DNA of 64,000 nt from positions 248,001-312,000 of the forward strand of contig NZ_PGTZ01000007.1 in assembly GCF_002798015.1 (NCBI RefSeq), written 5' to 3'. Shown here one piece after another: positions 16,049-24,092 of the stretch. A program made the translations under genes and the position numbers. Positions within the stretch are counted from its first letter, which is position 1. Every line of letters starts with the position of its first letter. The stretch comes from Luteimicrobium subarcticum. GTDB taxonomy: Bacteria; Actinomycetota; Actinomycetes; Actinomycetales; Cellulomonadaceae. Below the pieces are notes generated by a model that made no database searches, was not told the origin of the DNA, and worked only from the letters and a program-made list of their open reading frames with translations.

Positions 16049-17638
16049 ATGCGGGCGAGCAGTACGACCAGGCAGAGCGACGTCGACGGTGGGGCAGGCG
16101 ACGGCGCGCCACCGCGCACCGGGCCCGAGAGGGCGCCCGACGGGGTGCTCGCCGCGCGGTCCCGCGGCAGGACGACGACCGACCGGACGGGCGGGGCCGC
16201 CGCGGTCGCCTGGTCGGCCGTCCTCACCGTCGCGGCCGCCCTGCTCACGGTGCTCCTCGCTCTGGCTGGCCGCTACGGGCCGCACCGCGACGAGTTGTAC
16301 TTCGTCGAGGCGGGCCGGCACCTCGCCTGGGGGTACCCGGACCAGCCACCGCTCACGCCCCTGCTCGCCCGGGCTGCCGACCTCGTCGCGCCGGGCTCGC
16401 TGTTCGCCCTGCACACGGTCGCGGCGCTCGCCGTCGCCGGCACCGTGGTGCTGTCCGGCGTGCTCGCGGCCGAGCTCGGGGGCCGCTCGTCCGCGCAGGT
16501 GCTGACGGCCGTGGGAGTCGGCACCGGAGCCGTCGTCGTGGCGCTCGGCCACATCCTGTCGACGGCCACGCTCGACCTCCTGCTCTGGACCGCGATCACG
16601 TACGCCGTCCTGCGGGTGCTGCGACGCGACGACGCACGCGGATGGCTCGTCGTCGGGCTCCTCGGCGGGCTCGGCGTCGAGAACAAGCTCACGACGGCCC
16701 TCCTGCTCGTCGCGGTGGCGCTGGGCGTCCTCCTGACGCCGCCCGTGCGGCACCACCTGCGCACCGCGTGGTTCTGGGGCGCTGCCGGGGTGGTCGCGCT
16801 GATCGGGCTGCCGGCCGTGCTGTGGCAGGCGAGCCACGGCTGGCCTGAGGTGACGCTGGCCCGCGAGATCCGCCTCGAGAACGTCACCGTCGGCGGCCGG
16901 GTCGGGTACGTCGCCCTCGTGCTCGTCCTGCTCGGGCCCCTCGTCACGGCGATCTGGGTGTACGGGCTGGTCCGGCTGTGGCGCGTCCCGGCGCTCGGGG
17001 CGGCCCGGCCGTTCGCGTGGGCGTTCGCGGCGCTGTTCGTGCTGTTCCTCGGGACGGGCGGCAAGGGCTACTACCTCGTCGGGCTGCTGCCCGTGCTCGT
17101 CGCCGCGGGCACGTGCGGGCTCGTCGAGCGCTGGTCCGTCCCGGAGGCGCGGCGTGCCGTGGTGATCCTCGCCGTCGTCGGGGCGATCGCGTGGCCGGCG
17201 AGCCTGCCCCTCCTGCCGGCACGGGGGTACGACGGCTCGTTCTACGCCGCGATGAACGCGGACCAGGCCGAGACGATCGGCTGGACGCCGCTCGTCCGGG
17301 CCGTCGACGGTGCGGCGACCGTCGGCCACGCGACCGCGATCGTCACCGCGAACTACGGCGAGGCCGGGGCGCTCGACTGGTACGGCGCGCCCGTGCCCGT
17401 GTACTCGGGGCACAACGGGTACGGCGGCTGGGGGCCGCCGCCCGGGGCGACCGGCCCGATCGTCCTCGTCGGGTACGACACCGCTCCCGACTGGGCGAGC
17501 GGGTGCCGGACCGTCGCCCGCGTCGACACGGGCAAGGGGATCGACAACCAGGAGCAGGGTGCGTCGGTCATGCTGTGTGCGGGGCCGGCGGGAACCTGGT
17601 CCGACGTGTGGCCGCGGGTGCGGCACCTCGACGCGTGA
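16049..17638 (+). CDS. GT39/PMT-like membrane glycosyltransferase
   Basis: The 529-residue protein has a disordered N-terminus (about 1-45) and then about 11 hydrophobic segments. The first extracytoplasmic loop reads RYGPHRDELYFVEAGRH, then GYPDQPPLTP. This is the acidic-residue loop conserved in GT39/ArnT-like enzymes that use polyprenyl-phosphate sugars. A second conserved stretch is GGLGVENKLTTALL. The C-terminal soluble domain (about 400-529) contains NYGEAGALDWYG and a late Cys pair. It probably glycosylates an exported polymer, lipid or protein; the acceptor cannot be predicted. The ATG at 16049 follows GGAGCGGGGGA; an in-frame start at 15965 is less likely. The next gene starts 10 nt downstream and is probably co-transcribed. 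Confidence 0.82.
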   Translation: MRASSTTRQSDVDGGAGDGAPPRTGPERAPDGVLAARSRGRTTTDRTGGAAAVAWSAVLTVAAALLTVLLALAGRYGPHRDELYFVEAGRHLAWGYPDQPPLTPLLARAADLVAPGSLFALHTVAALAVAGTVVLSGVLAAELGGRSSAQVLTAVGVGTGAVVVALGHILSTATLDLLLWTAITYAVLRVLRRDDARGWLVVGLLGGLGVENKLTTALLLVAVALGVLLTPPVRHHLRTAWFWGAAGVVALIGLPAVLWQASHGWPEVTLAREIRLENVTVGGRVGYVALVLVLLGPLVTAIWVYGLVRLWRVPALGAARPFAWAFAALFVLFLGTGGKGYYLVGLLPVLVAAGTCGLVERWSVPEARRAVVILAVVGAIAWPASLPLLPARGYDGSFYAAMNADQAETIGWTPLVRAVDGAATVGHATAIVTANYGEAGALDWYGAPVPVYSGHNGYGGWGPPPGATGPIVLVGYDTAPDWASGCRTVARVDTGKGIDNQEQGASVMLCAGPAGTWSDVWPRVRHLDA

Positions 17639-17648
17639 CGGAGCACCG

Positions 17649-18215
17649 ATGACCCACGACACCCCCGACACCACATCTCCGGCGGGAGCCGACCCGCAGT
17701 CCGCGGAGCAGCTCGACGCGCTGCCGCCGCTGGAGAGCCTGCGCGCGCTCGACCGTGGGGTGCTGGTCCGCACGCAGCGGGAGATCGGGCGTGGCGGGCG
17801 AGCCTTCGGCCGTGCTGCGGACGCCCTGCTGGGCTGGCGGGCGCACCGGGGTGCGTGGGTCCGGGCCGACGACCCCGCGGGCGGGCCGGCGCCCGACGCG
17901 CACCCCGGCCAGCGTGTCCGGGTCGGGATCGGCCCGCAGGTGCTGCGGCTCGGCGGGATCTGCCGGGTGCTCGACGTCGGCCGGACCGACGACCGCGCCG
18001 GGTTCACCTACGCGACCGAGCCGGCCCACGTCGAGGACGGGGTCGAACGGTTCGTCGTCGCGCTCGGTCCTGACGACGTCGTCCGTGGGGTGGTGGAGGC
18101 GTGGTCGCAGCCGCGATCCGCCCTCGCGCGGCACGTCGGACCGTTGCCGTGGGTGGCGCCGCAGGTGATCACCCTGCGCTACCTCTCGGCGCTGCGCCGC
18201 GCGGCGCGCGGCTGA
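17649..18215 (+). CDS. DUF1990 family protein
   Basis: This 188-residue protein contains the DUF1990 core: a mid-domain GLGP-like motif (VRVGIGPQVLRLGGICRVLDV), GFTYATEPAHVEDGVERFVV and the terminal PQVITLRYLSALRR. Family members are small soluble proteins thought to adopt a ligand-binding fold. Their role is unestablished. It starts 10 nt after the glycosyltransferase stop with GGAGCACCG before the ATG, consistent with a two-gene operon. Confidence 0.8.
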   Translation: MTHDTPDTTSPAGADPQSAEQLDALPPLESLRALDRGVLVRTQREIGRGGRAFGRAADALLGWRAHRGAWVRADDPAGGPAPDAHPGQRVRVGIGPQVLRLGGICRVLDVGRTDDRAGFTYATEPAHVEDGVERFVVALGPDDVVRGVVEAWSQPRSALARHVGPLPWVAPQVITLRYLSALRRAARG

Positions 18216-18233
18216 GGTCTCGGACGCACGTCG

Positions 18234-18830
18234 TCAGACGACCGTCAGGCCGACGTGCTCCGCGAGGACGGGGGCGAGGTCGACGAGCTGCGCCGCGGTG
18301 ATGCTGGCGCCCGCGAGCCCGCCCACGCCGCGCACCGCGCGCAGGCCGCCGGTGTCGAGGCCGGTGAGGTCGCACGCGGCGAGCCGAGCGCGGTCGAGGA
18401 CGAGCTCGCGCACCCGCACGTCACGCAGCACCAGCCGGGTCGCGCGGACGCCCGCCAGGTCGAGCGCGTCGACCGTGCACCCGTCGAGGACGACGTCGTC
18501 GAGCGTCGCGTCCCGCAGGTTGAGGTAGTCGATCTTTCCGCCGCGCAGGGTGACCCGCCGCCAGCGCGACTCGTACGCGCTCACCCCGCCGAACCGCGCG
18601 CCCGCGACGGTCACGTCGGTCCAGTCGCCCCGGACCGCGTCGAGGACGGTCGCGCGCGCGTCGACGAGGTCGCAGCCGCGCAGCGTGGCGCGCGTGAGGC
18701 GCGCGTCGTCGAGCACGACGCCCCGCAGCGTGCAGTCGACGAGTGTCGAACCGGTCGCGTCGACGCCCGAGAGGTCGGTGCCGTCGAACGTCTCGTCGTC
18801 GTACAGGTCGTCACGCCGCAGGGTGGTCAC
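18234..18830 (-). CDS. pentapeptide-repeat protein
   Basis: The 198-residue protein is built of A(D/N)LXX-like five-residue repeats, with a central Leu or Val every fifth position across about 15-165. Examples are GTDLSGVDATGSTLVDCTL and LDLAGVRATRLVLRDVRVRE. It should fold as a right-handed quadrilateral beta-helix. The C-terminus (ITAAQLVDLAPVLAEHVGL) is the cap often seen in actinobacterial members. Such proteins sometimes mimic DNA and protect gyrase (MfpA/Qnr), but this one lacks a clear MfpA signature, so no target is assigned. It converges with the DUF1990 gene. The start is a GTG. Confidence 0.88.
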   Translation of the reverse strand: MTTLRRDDLYDDETFDGTDLSGVDATGSTLVDCTLRGVVLDDARLTRATLRGCDLVDARATVLDAVRGDWTDVTVAGARFGGVSAYESRWRRVTLRGGKIDYLNLRDATLDDVVLDGCTVDALDLAGVRATRLVLRDVRVRELVLDRARLAACDLTGLDTGGLRAVRGVGGLAGASITAAQLVDLAPVLAEHVGLTVV

Positions 18831-18895
18831 GGACCGATCGAACCATGCCAGCGGGGCCTGCCCGTCCGAGCGCGCAGCCCGGGTACCGTGGCCGG

Positions 18896-19378
18896 GTGCA
18901 GATCACGGAGGGCGGGCTCGACGACCCGCGGGTCGTCCGGTTCCTCGGCGAGCACCTCGACCAGATGCGCGAGATCTCGCCGCCGGAGAGCGTGCACGCG
19001 CTCGACCTCGACGGCCTGCGCGCGCCGGGCATGCGGTTCTGGAGCGTGTGGGCCGACGCGTCGGACGACGCCCCCGGCGGCCCCGGGACGCTCCTCGCGA
19101 CCGCGGCGCTCAAGACCCACGACGCCGCGCACGGCGAGCTCAAGTCCATGCGGACGGCCGCCGCGGCCCGGGGACGCGGGGTAGCGTCGACCCTCCTGCT
19201 GCACGTCCTCGACGCCGCCGCGGACGCCGGGATGCGCCGGGTGTCGTTGGAGACCGGCGCCGAGCCGTTCTTCGAGGCCGCCCGCCGGATGTACCGGCGG
19301 CACGGGTTCGTCGAGTGCGGGCCGTTCGCGTCCTACGTCCTCGACCCGAACAGCGTGTTCATGACCCGCGAGGTCTGA
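18896..19378 (+). CDS. GNAT family N-acetyltransferase
   Basis: The 160-residue enzyme has MRFWSVWADASDD and then the beta4/alpha3 acetyl-CoA site SMRTAAAARGRGVASTLLLH, which includes the R/Q-x-x-G-x-G/A type loop (ARGRGVA). FEAARRMYRRHGFVECGPF follows. It resembles YafP/ElaA-like small GNATs. The GTG at 18896 is preceded by TACCGT exactly 6 nt upstream and has no SD, so it is probably leaderless. It is divergent from the pentapeptide-repeat gene by 65 nt and converges with the MaoC gene. Confidence 0.85.
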   Translation: MQITEGGLDDPRVVRFLGEHLDQMREISPPESVHALDLDGLRAPGMRFWSVWADASDDAPGGPGTLLATAALKTHDAAHGELKSMRTAAAARGRGVASTLLLHVLDAAADAGMRRVSLETGAEPFFEAARRMYRRHGFVECGPFASYVLDPNSVFMTREV

Positions 19379-19385
19379 CCGGGCG

Positions 19386-20390
19386 TCAGCGGCGGACGAT
19401 CGCGCCCGACAGGTTCCGCCGGCCCGAGCGTCCGTGCCACGCGTCGTACGACCAGCCGTCGTCCGTGGGCGTCACGGCGACGTCGACCGTCCCGGGCAGC
19501 AGGACGGGCTTGGCGAACCGGGCCGTCCACTCGTACGCGTCGGGGCGGCGCGCCGCGACGGACGCGAGCGCACGGGCGGCGGTGTCCATGCCGTGCGCGA
19601 TGGCGCGCGGGAACCCGAACGCCTTGGCGGACAGCGCGGAAAGGTGGATGGGGTTCCGGTCGCCCGAGATCGCCGCGTACCGGCGCCCGGTCCCCGCGTC
19701 GAGCGTCCAGCGCGCGGTCGGCAGCGGCCGGGCCCAGGTGGTCGCCTCGTGGTCGCCGTCACCGCTCCCGCCATCGGCCGGACGCGCGTCCGCCGGTGAG
19801 CCGTCTCCGAGGACGACGTCCTTCGCGAGGTAGGTCGACCTGCCCCGCCACGCGAGCTCGCCGCCCGTGCGGATCTCGGTGACGAGGTCGACCTGCGTGC
19901 CGCGCCGGTGCGGGCGGAGGTCGTCGGCGGACGCGAGCACCTCGAGCGTGTCGCCGAGGCGCACCGGTCGCCGCACCTCGACCGCGTTCTCGAGGTGCAC
20001 CAGCCCGAGCAGGGGGAGCGGGAAGTCGGCGCGGGTCATGACCGCAGTCGCGACGGGGAACGCGAGGACGTGCACGAACCCGGCCGGCAGCACGTCGGAC
20101 GGAGGCTCGCCGACGTGTGCGGCGTACGCGGCGAGGCGGCCCGCGACCGCGCTCCCGCGGGTCTCGAGCGCCCCGACGCGGTACGTCACCGGGGGGAGGT
20201 CGGCCGGGGTGCCGCCCGCCGGTCCGCGACCGGGCAGCCGGTCGACGAGCGGCCGGGTGACGCCCTTCGCGTACAGGGCCGCGAGCGACGGAACGCCGTC
20301 GAGCTCGAGGATCTCGCGGGCCAGCCCGTCGTGTGCCGCGCCCGGACGACGCTGGTCGTCCGGGCCGCCCGCGCTGCCGGGGGCGCTCAC
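19386..20390 (-). CDS. MaoC-like (R)-specific enoyl-CoA hydratase (HtdX-like)
   Basis: The 334-residue protein is a double hot-dog hydratase. The N-terminal half (about 1-165) is a degenerate hot-dog. The C-terminal half carries the hydratase motif in ISGDRNPIHLSALSAKAFGF and AIAHGMDTAARAL, where Asp and His of DxNPIH are catalytic. It would hydrate trans-2-enoyl-CoA or -ACP to the (R)-3-hydroxy form. The GTG at 20390 overlaps the FabG4-like stop in a GTGA. M. tuberculosis has the same neighbours (Rv0241c-Rv0242c). A Gly/Asp/Ala-rich linker (GSPADARPADGGSGDGD) separates the halves. Confidence 0.86.
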   Translation of the reverse strand: MSAPGSAGGPDDQRRPGAAHDGLAREILELDGVPSLAALYAKGVTRPLVDRLPGRGPAGGTPADLPPVTYRVGALETRGSAVAGRLAAYAAHVGEPPSDVLPAGFVHVLAFPVATAVMTRADFPLPLLGLVHLENAVEVRRPVRLGDTLEVLASADDLRPHRRGTQVDLVTEIRTGGELAWRGRSTYLAKDVVLGDGSPADARPADGGSGDGDHEATTWARPLPTARWTLDAGTGRRYAAISGDRNPIHLSALSAKAFGFPRAIAHGMDTAARALASVAARRPDAYEWTARFAKPVLLPGTVDVAVTPTDDGWSYDAWHGRSGRRNLSGAIVRR

Positions 20391-21775
20391 CGGCCCACCA
20401 GGTTCTGCCCGCACACGCGGACGACCTCGCCGTTGATGCCGCCCGCGGCGGGCGACGCGAGGAACGCGATCGTCTCGGCGACGTCGACGGGCAGGCCGCC
20501 CTGCTGCAGCGCGTTGAGCCTCCGCGCGACCTGCCGGGTCACGGCGGGGATCTTCGCGGTCATCTCGGTCTCGATGAACCCGGGCGCGACGGCGTTGACG
20601 GTCCCGCCCAGGGGGGCCATCAGGGGCGCGGTCGCCCGCGCCATGCCGATGACGCCCGCCTTGGACGCTGCGTAGTTCGTCTGGCCCCGGTTCCCGGCGA
20701 TCCCGGACGTCGACGCGAGCGACACGATGCGCGGCGCGTCAGCGAGCCGCCCGGACGCGAGGAGCTGCTCGTTCATGCGGAGCTGCGCGGTGATGTTGAC
20801 GGCGAGCACGGGGTCCCACGTGTCCGACGTCATGTTGGCGAGCAGCTTGTCGCGGGTGATCCCGGCGTTGTGGACGACGATGTCGAGCCGCCCGTGCCGG
20901 CCCACGGCGTGGTCGAGGATCCGGGTGCCGGCGTCGTCGGCCGTGATGTCGAGCTGCAGCGCGGTCCCGCGGACCGCGTTGGCGACCTTCGCGAGCGCGT
21001 CCCCGGCAGGGGGCACGTCCACGCAGACGACGGTCGCGCCGTCGCGGGCGAGCACGCGGGCGATCTGCGCGCCGATGCCCCGGGCGGCCCCGGTGACCAC
21101 GGCGACCTTGCCGGCGAGTGGCGCGCCCCATCCGGCGTCGTCGGACGGCACGGTGCCGGCGGACGAGCCGACCGTCACGAGCTGCCCGTCGACGAACGCG
21201 CTCTTCGCGGAGAGGAAGAAGCGCAGGGCGGCGGCCACGGACGGCACGCCGAGCCCGTCCGTCCCCGCCAGGTCGGGGCCGAGCACAATCCCGTTGCCGG
21301 TCGCGCCGCCGCGCAGCTCCTTGGCGAGCGAGCGCAGGGCGCCGTCGACGCCGTGGCGGGCCGCGGCGACGGCGGGCACGTCGGACTCGGTGGCCGCGCG
21401 CGACAGCGTGACGACGCGGCCGGACGGCGCGAGCGTGCGCAAGGTGCTGCCGAGCGCGAGCAGCGCGGACGAGAGGTCCGTGGGCGTCTCGACCTCGGTC
21501 AGCACCACGACGACGGCACCCCAGCGGGCGCCGTCCTCGAGCTGTGCGGGGTCGCGTCGGACGTCGAGCCCCCACGCGACGAGGAGGCGCGCGACGGCGT
21601 CGGTGGCGTCCCGGGGGGCGCCGTGGTCGGCCGACCCGAGCACCAGGGTCGGGCCGACGACGAGCGGCTGCCCGGGCACGAACCGGCGCAGGACGGCGGG
21701 GCGCGGCAGGCCGAGCTTCTTCGCGAGGGTCTTGGTGCTGCCCGCGTTCACGAGCTTCAGGTAGGTGTCGGTCAT
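20387..21775 (-). CDS. fabG4: 3-oxoacyl-ACP/CoA reductase, FabG4-like
   Basis: This 462-residue, two-part SDR has an N-terminal, partly degenerate flavodoxin-like domain (about 1-210) that distinguishes FabG4-type reductases from the short FabG. The catalytic SDR domain follows (about 225-462). NAD(P)-binding is GAARGIGAQIA near 232; the catalytic Tyr-Lys is in NYAASKAG near 368-372 with Ser in SLASTSG. APGFIETEMT and the terminal NGEVVRVCGQNLVGR are conserved. FabG4 enzymes are described as NADH-dependent high-molecular-weight beta-ketoacyl reductases. It lies between thiolase and MaoC in one operon. The gene name is by similarity to Rv0242c. Confidence 0.88.
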   Translation of the reverse strand: MTDTYLKLVNAGSTKTLAKKLGLPRPAVLRRFVPGQPLVVGPTLVLGSADHGAPRDATDAVARLLVAWGLDVRRDPAQLEDGARWGAVVVVLTEVETPTDLSSALLALGSTLRTLAPSGRVVTLSRAATESDVPAVAAARHGVDGALRSLAKELRGGATGNGIVLGPDLAGTDGLGVPSVAAALRFFLSAKSAFVDGQLVTVGSSAGTVPSDDAGWGAPLAGKVAVVTGAARGIGAQIARVLARDGATVVCVDVPPAGDALAKVANAVRGTALQLDITADDAGTRILDHAVGRHGRLDIVVHNAGITRDKLLANMTSDTWDPVLAVNITAQLRMNEQLLASGRLADAPRIVSLASTSGIAGNRGQTNYAASKAGVIGMARATAPLMAPLGGTVNAVAPGFIETEMTAKIPAVTRQVARRLNALQQGGLPVDVAETIAFLASPAAGGINGEVVRVCGQNLVGR

Positions 21776-21782
21776 GGCCGCC

Positions 21783-23159
21783 TCACGCGCTCTCGAGGAT
21801 CGCTGCGACGCCGAGCCCGCCGGCGGCGCACACGGAGATCAGGGCCCGGGCGGGGCGGCCGGTCTCGGCGGCCCGCTGCGCGACGAGCTTGGCGGCCGTC
21901 GCGACGATGCGTCCGCCGGTCGCGGCGAACGGGTGACCGGCGGCGACGGACGAGCCGACGACGTTGAGCCGGGCGCGGTCCACCGTGCCGAACGCACCGT
22001 CGAGGCCGAGGCGCTCACGGCCGAAGGTGTCGTCCTCCCAGGCGGCGAGGGTCGTGAGCACGGTCGACGCGAACGCCTCGTGGATCTCGAAGAAGTCGAT
22101 GTCGTCGAGCGTGAGCCCGTTGCGGGCGAGCAGGCGCGGGACGGCGTAGGCGGGGGCCATGAGCAGGCCTTCGTCGCCGTGCACGAAGTCGACGGCGGCG
22201 GTGTCGGCGTCGACGACCTTCGCGAGCACGGGCAGCGATCGTTCGGCGGCCCACTCGCGCGAGGCGAGCAGCACGGTCGAGGCGCCGTCGGTCAGGGGCG
22301 TGGAGTTCCCGGCGGTCATGCTCGGGGTGGTCCCGGCGAGCGTCTTGCCGTAGACGGGGCGCAGGGCGGCGAGCTTCTCGAGCGACGTGTCGCTGCGCAG
22401 GTTGTTGTCGCGCGCGAGCCCGCGGAACGGGGTGACCAGGTCGTCGAAGAAGCCGGCCTCGTACGCGGCCGCGAGGTGCTGGTGGGAGGCGAGCGCGAGC
22501 TCGTCCTGGGCCTCGCGGGTGACGCCCCAGCGGGCGGTGGTGACCGCCTGGTGCTCACCCATGGACAGGCCCGTGCGGGGCTCGTCGACGCGCGGGGCGT
22601 CGGGCTTGAGGTCCGAGGTGCGCACCGAGGCGAAGGCCTTGAGGCGCTGCTGGAACGTCTTCGCGTTCCCGGCAGCGAGGAGCGCGCGGCGCAGGCCGGG
22701 GGAGACGGCGATCGGCGCGTCGGAGATCGTGTCGACGCCGCCCGCGACGCCCGACTCGACCTGGCCGAGCCGGATCTTGTTGGCGACGGCGATCGTGGCC
22801 TCGAGGCCGGTGGCGCACGCCTGCTGGAGGTCGTACGCAGGGGTGCGGGGGTCGAGCGCCGAGCCGAGGACGCTCTCGCGCACGAGGTTGAAGTCCTTGG
22901 AGTGCTTCATGACGGCGCCGGCGGCGACCTCGCCGAGCACCTCGCCCTGCAGCCCGAAGCGGGCGACGAGCCCGTCGAGCGCGGCGGTGAGCATCTCCTG
23001 GTTGGACACGCCGGCGTACGCGCCGCCGGCGCGGGCGAACGGGATCCGGTTGCCTCCGACGACGACGGCGTCGCGTGCTCCGGGGCCCGGCCCGGGGGCG
23101 CTCCGGTCGGGGGGCGGGTTGTCTCCGGCGTCCTGTCGGGTGGTCCTGCGCGGTGTCAT
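21783..23159 (-). CDS. acetyl-CoA acetyltransferase (thiolase), FadA2-like
   Basis: The 458-residue thiolase has nucleophilic C115 in LQQACATGLEA and an NVVGSSVAAGHPFAATGGRI block providing the catalytic His (near 408). The second Cys is in SVCAAGGLGVAAI near 447. A Pro/Asp-rich N-terminal extension of about 30 residues precedes the thiolase fold. It should carry out reversible cleavage or formation of 3-ketoacyl-CoA. It is the first gene of the minus-strand unit thiolase-fabG4-maoC, with 7 nt to fabG4. Its promoter faces the TetR gene and shares the palindrome at 23252-23274. Confidence 0.9.
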   Translation of the reverse strand: MTPRRTTRQDAGDNPPPDRSAPGPGPGARDAVVVGGNRIPFARAGGAYAGVSNQEMLTAALDGLVARFGLQGEVLGEVAAGAVMKHSKDFNLVRESVLGSALDPRTPAYDLQQACATGLEATIAVANKIRLGQVESGVAGGVDTISDAPIAVSPGLRRALLAAGNAKTFQQRLKAFASVRTSDLKPDAPRVDEPRTGLSMGEHQAVTTARWGVTREAQDELALASHQHLAAAYEAGFFDDLVTPFRGLARDNNLRSDTSLEKLAALRPVYGKTLAGTTPSMTAGNSTPLTDGASTVLLASREWAAERSLPVLAKVVDADTAAVDFVHGDEGLLMAPAYAVPRLLARNGLTLDDIDFFEIHEAFASTVLTTLAAWEDDTFGRERLGLDGAFGTVDRARLNVVGSSVAAGHPFAATGGRIVATAAKLVAQRAAETGRPARALISVCAAGGLGVAAILESA

Positions 23160-23251
23160 CCTGGTCCTCTCGCGACGTTGCTTCTCACCAGTGGTGGCGT
23201 GGTGCCGGCTGCCCGCTCGGAGGAGCGCGCCCTCGCCGTTGATGTCCGAGA

Positions 23252-23274
23252 CCGACAGTACCTGATACTCTCGG
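23252..23274. promoter_or_regulatory. palindromic operator in the fad divergent promoter
   Basis: CCGACAGTA (23252-23260) and TACTCTCGG (23266-23274) are inverted half-sites with one mismatch, separated by CCTGA. The plus-strand -10-like GATACT/TACTCT lies within the right half, 7-9 nt before the TetR GTG at 23279. On the minus strand TACTGT (23260-23255) could serve the thiolase operon. This is the expected position for autoregulation and repression by the adjacent TetR protein. Confidence 0.7.
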
Positions 23275-23278
23275 TTTC

Positions 23279-24091
23279 GTGAGTGCGACGACGCGTTCCT
23301 CCCTGCCTTCCTCGCGTGCCGGGTCCAGCATCCCCGCCCCGCGCAGCACCGCGCGACCTGCGCGCCCGACCCGGCCGCTCGACCCGCCGGACGACGACAC
23401 CGGCGCGCCCGACGGCCGCTCCACGCGCTGGGACGACCACCGCGCGGCCCGCCGCACCTCCCTCGTCCACGCCGCGCGCAAGGCCGTCCACCGGCACGGC
23501 GCGGACGTGTCGATGGAGGAGATCGCGGCCTTCGCCGGCACCTCGAAGTCGATCATCTACCGCTACTTCGAGGACAAGAACGGCCTCCAGATCGCCGTCG
23601 GCGAGGCCGTCGTCCACGAGATCCGCGACGCGCTCGAAGCCGCCCTCGCCGCGGCCGACTCGCCCCGCCAGGGCCTCGAGGCCATGGTCGACACGTACCT
23701 CGCGATGATCGAGCACTCCCCGAACGTCTACTACTTCGTGACGCGCACGGGATCGATCATCGGCAACGACGCCGGTCCCCGCGTCACCGGCGACGGTCGT
23801 CCGCCGCTCATGACCTTCGCCGACACCATCACGTCCCTCATGGCCCGGGCGCTGCTCGGCGGCGGGATCCTCGACGACGTCTCGGCCGTCGCCTGGGCGT
23901 CCGGGGCCGCGTCGTTCGTCCGGGGGACCGGCGAGTGGTGGCTCGCGCAGCGCGACGCCCCCGGCACCCCCGCGCGCGAACAGCTCTCCGCGCAGCTCGG
24001 CGGCTGGCTCTGGGAGGGCCCGACCGCCGCCAGCGCCTCCACCCGCAGCACCGCCTCCGTCCGCACCACGAGCACGAGCCAGGAGTCCTGA
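23279..24091 (+). CDS. TetR-family transcriptional regulator
   Basis: The 270-residue regulator has an unusually long, Pro/Arg-rich N-terminus (about 1-50). The TetR HTH follows (MEEIAAFAGTSKSIIYRYF, about 78-97). An all-helical ligand-binding domain covers about 105-250. An acyl-CoA or related lipid effector is likely from context, since it heads the same operon as an acyl-CoA dehydrogenase and faces thiolase-fabG4-maoC. It is separated from the next gene by 1 nt. The GTG start is close behind a -10-like hexamer with no SD. The C-terminus is low-complexity Ser/Thr. Confidence 0.87.
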   Translation: MSATTRSSLPSSRAGSSIPAPRSTARPARPTRPLDPPDDDTGAPDGRSTRWDDHRAARRTSLVHAARKAVHRHGADVSMEEIAAFAGTSKSIIYRYFEDKNGLQIAVGEAVVHEIRDALEAALAAADSPRQGLEAMVDTYLAMIEHSPNVYYFVTRTGSIIGNDAGPRVTGDGRPPLMTFADTITSLMARALLGGGILDDVSAVAWASGAASFVRGTGEWWLAQRDAPGTPAREQLSAQLGGWLWEGPTAASASTRSTASVRTTSTSQES

Positions 24092-24092
24092 G

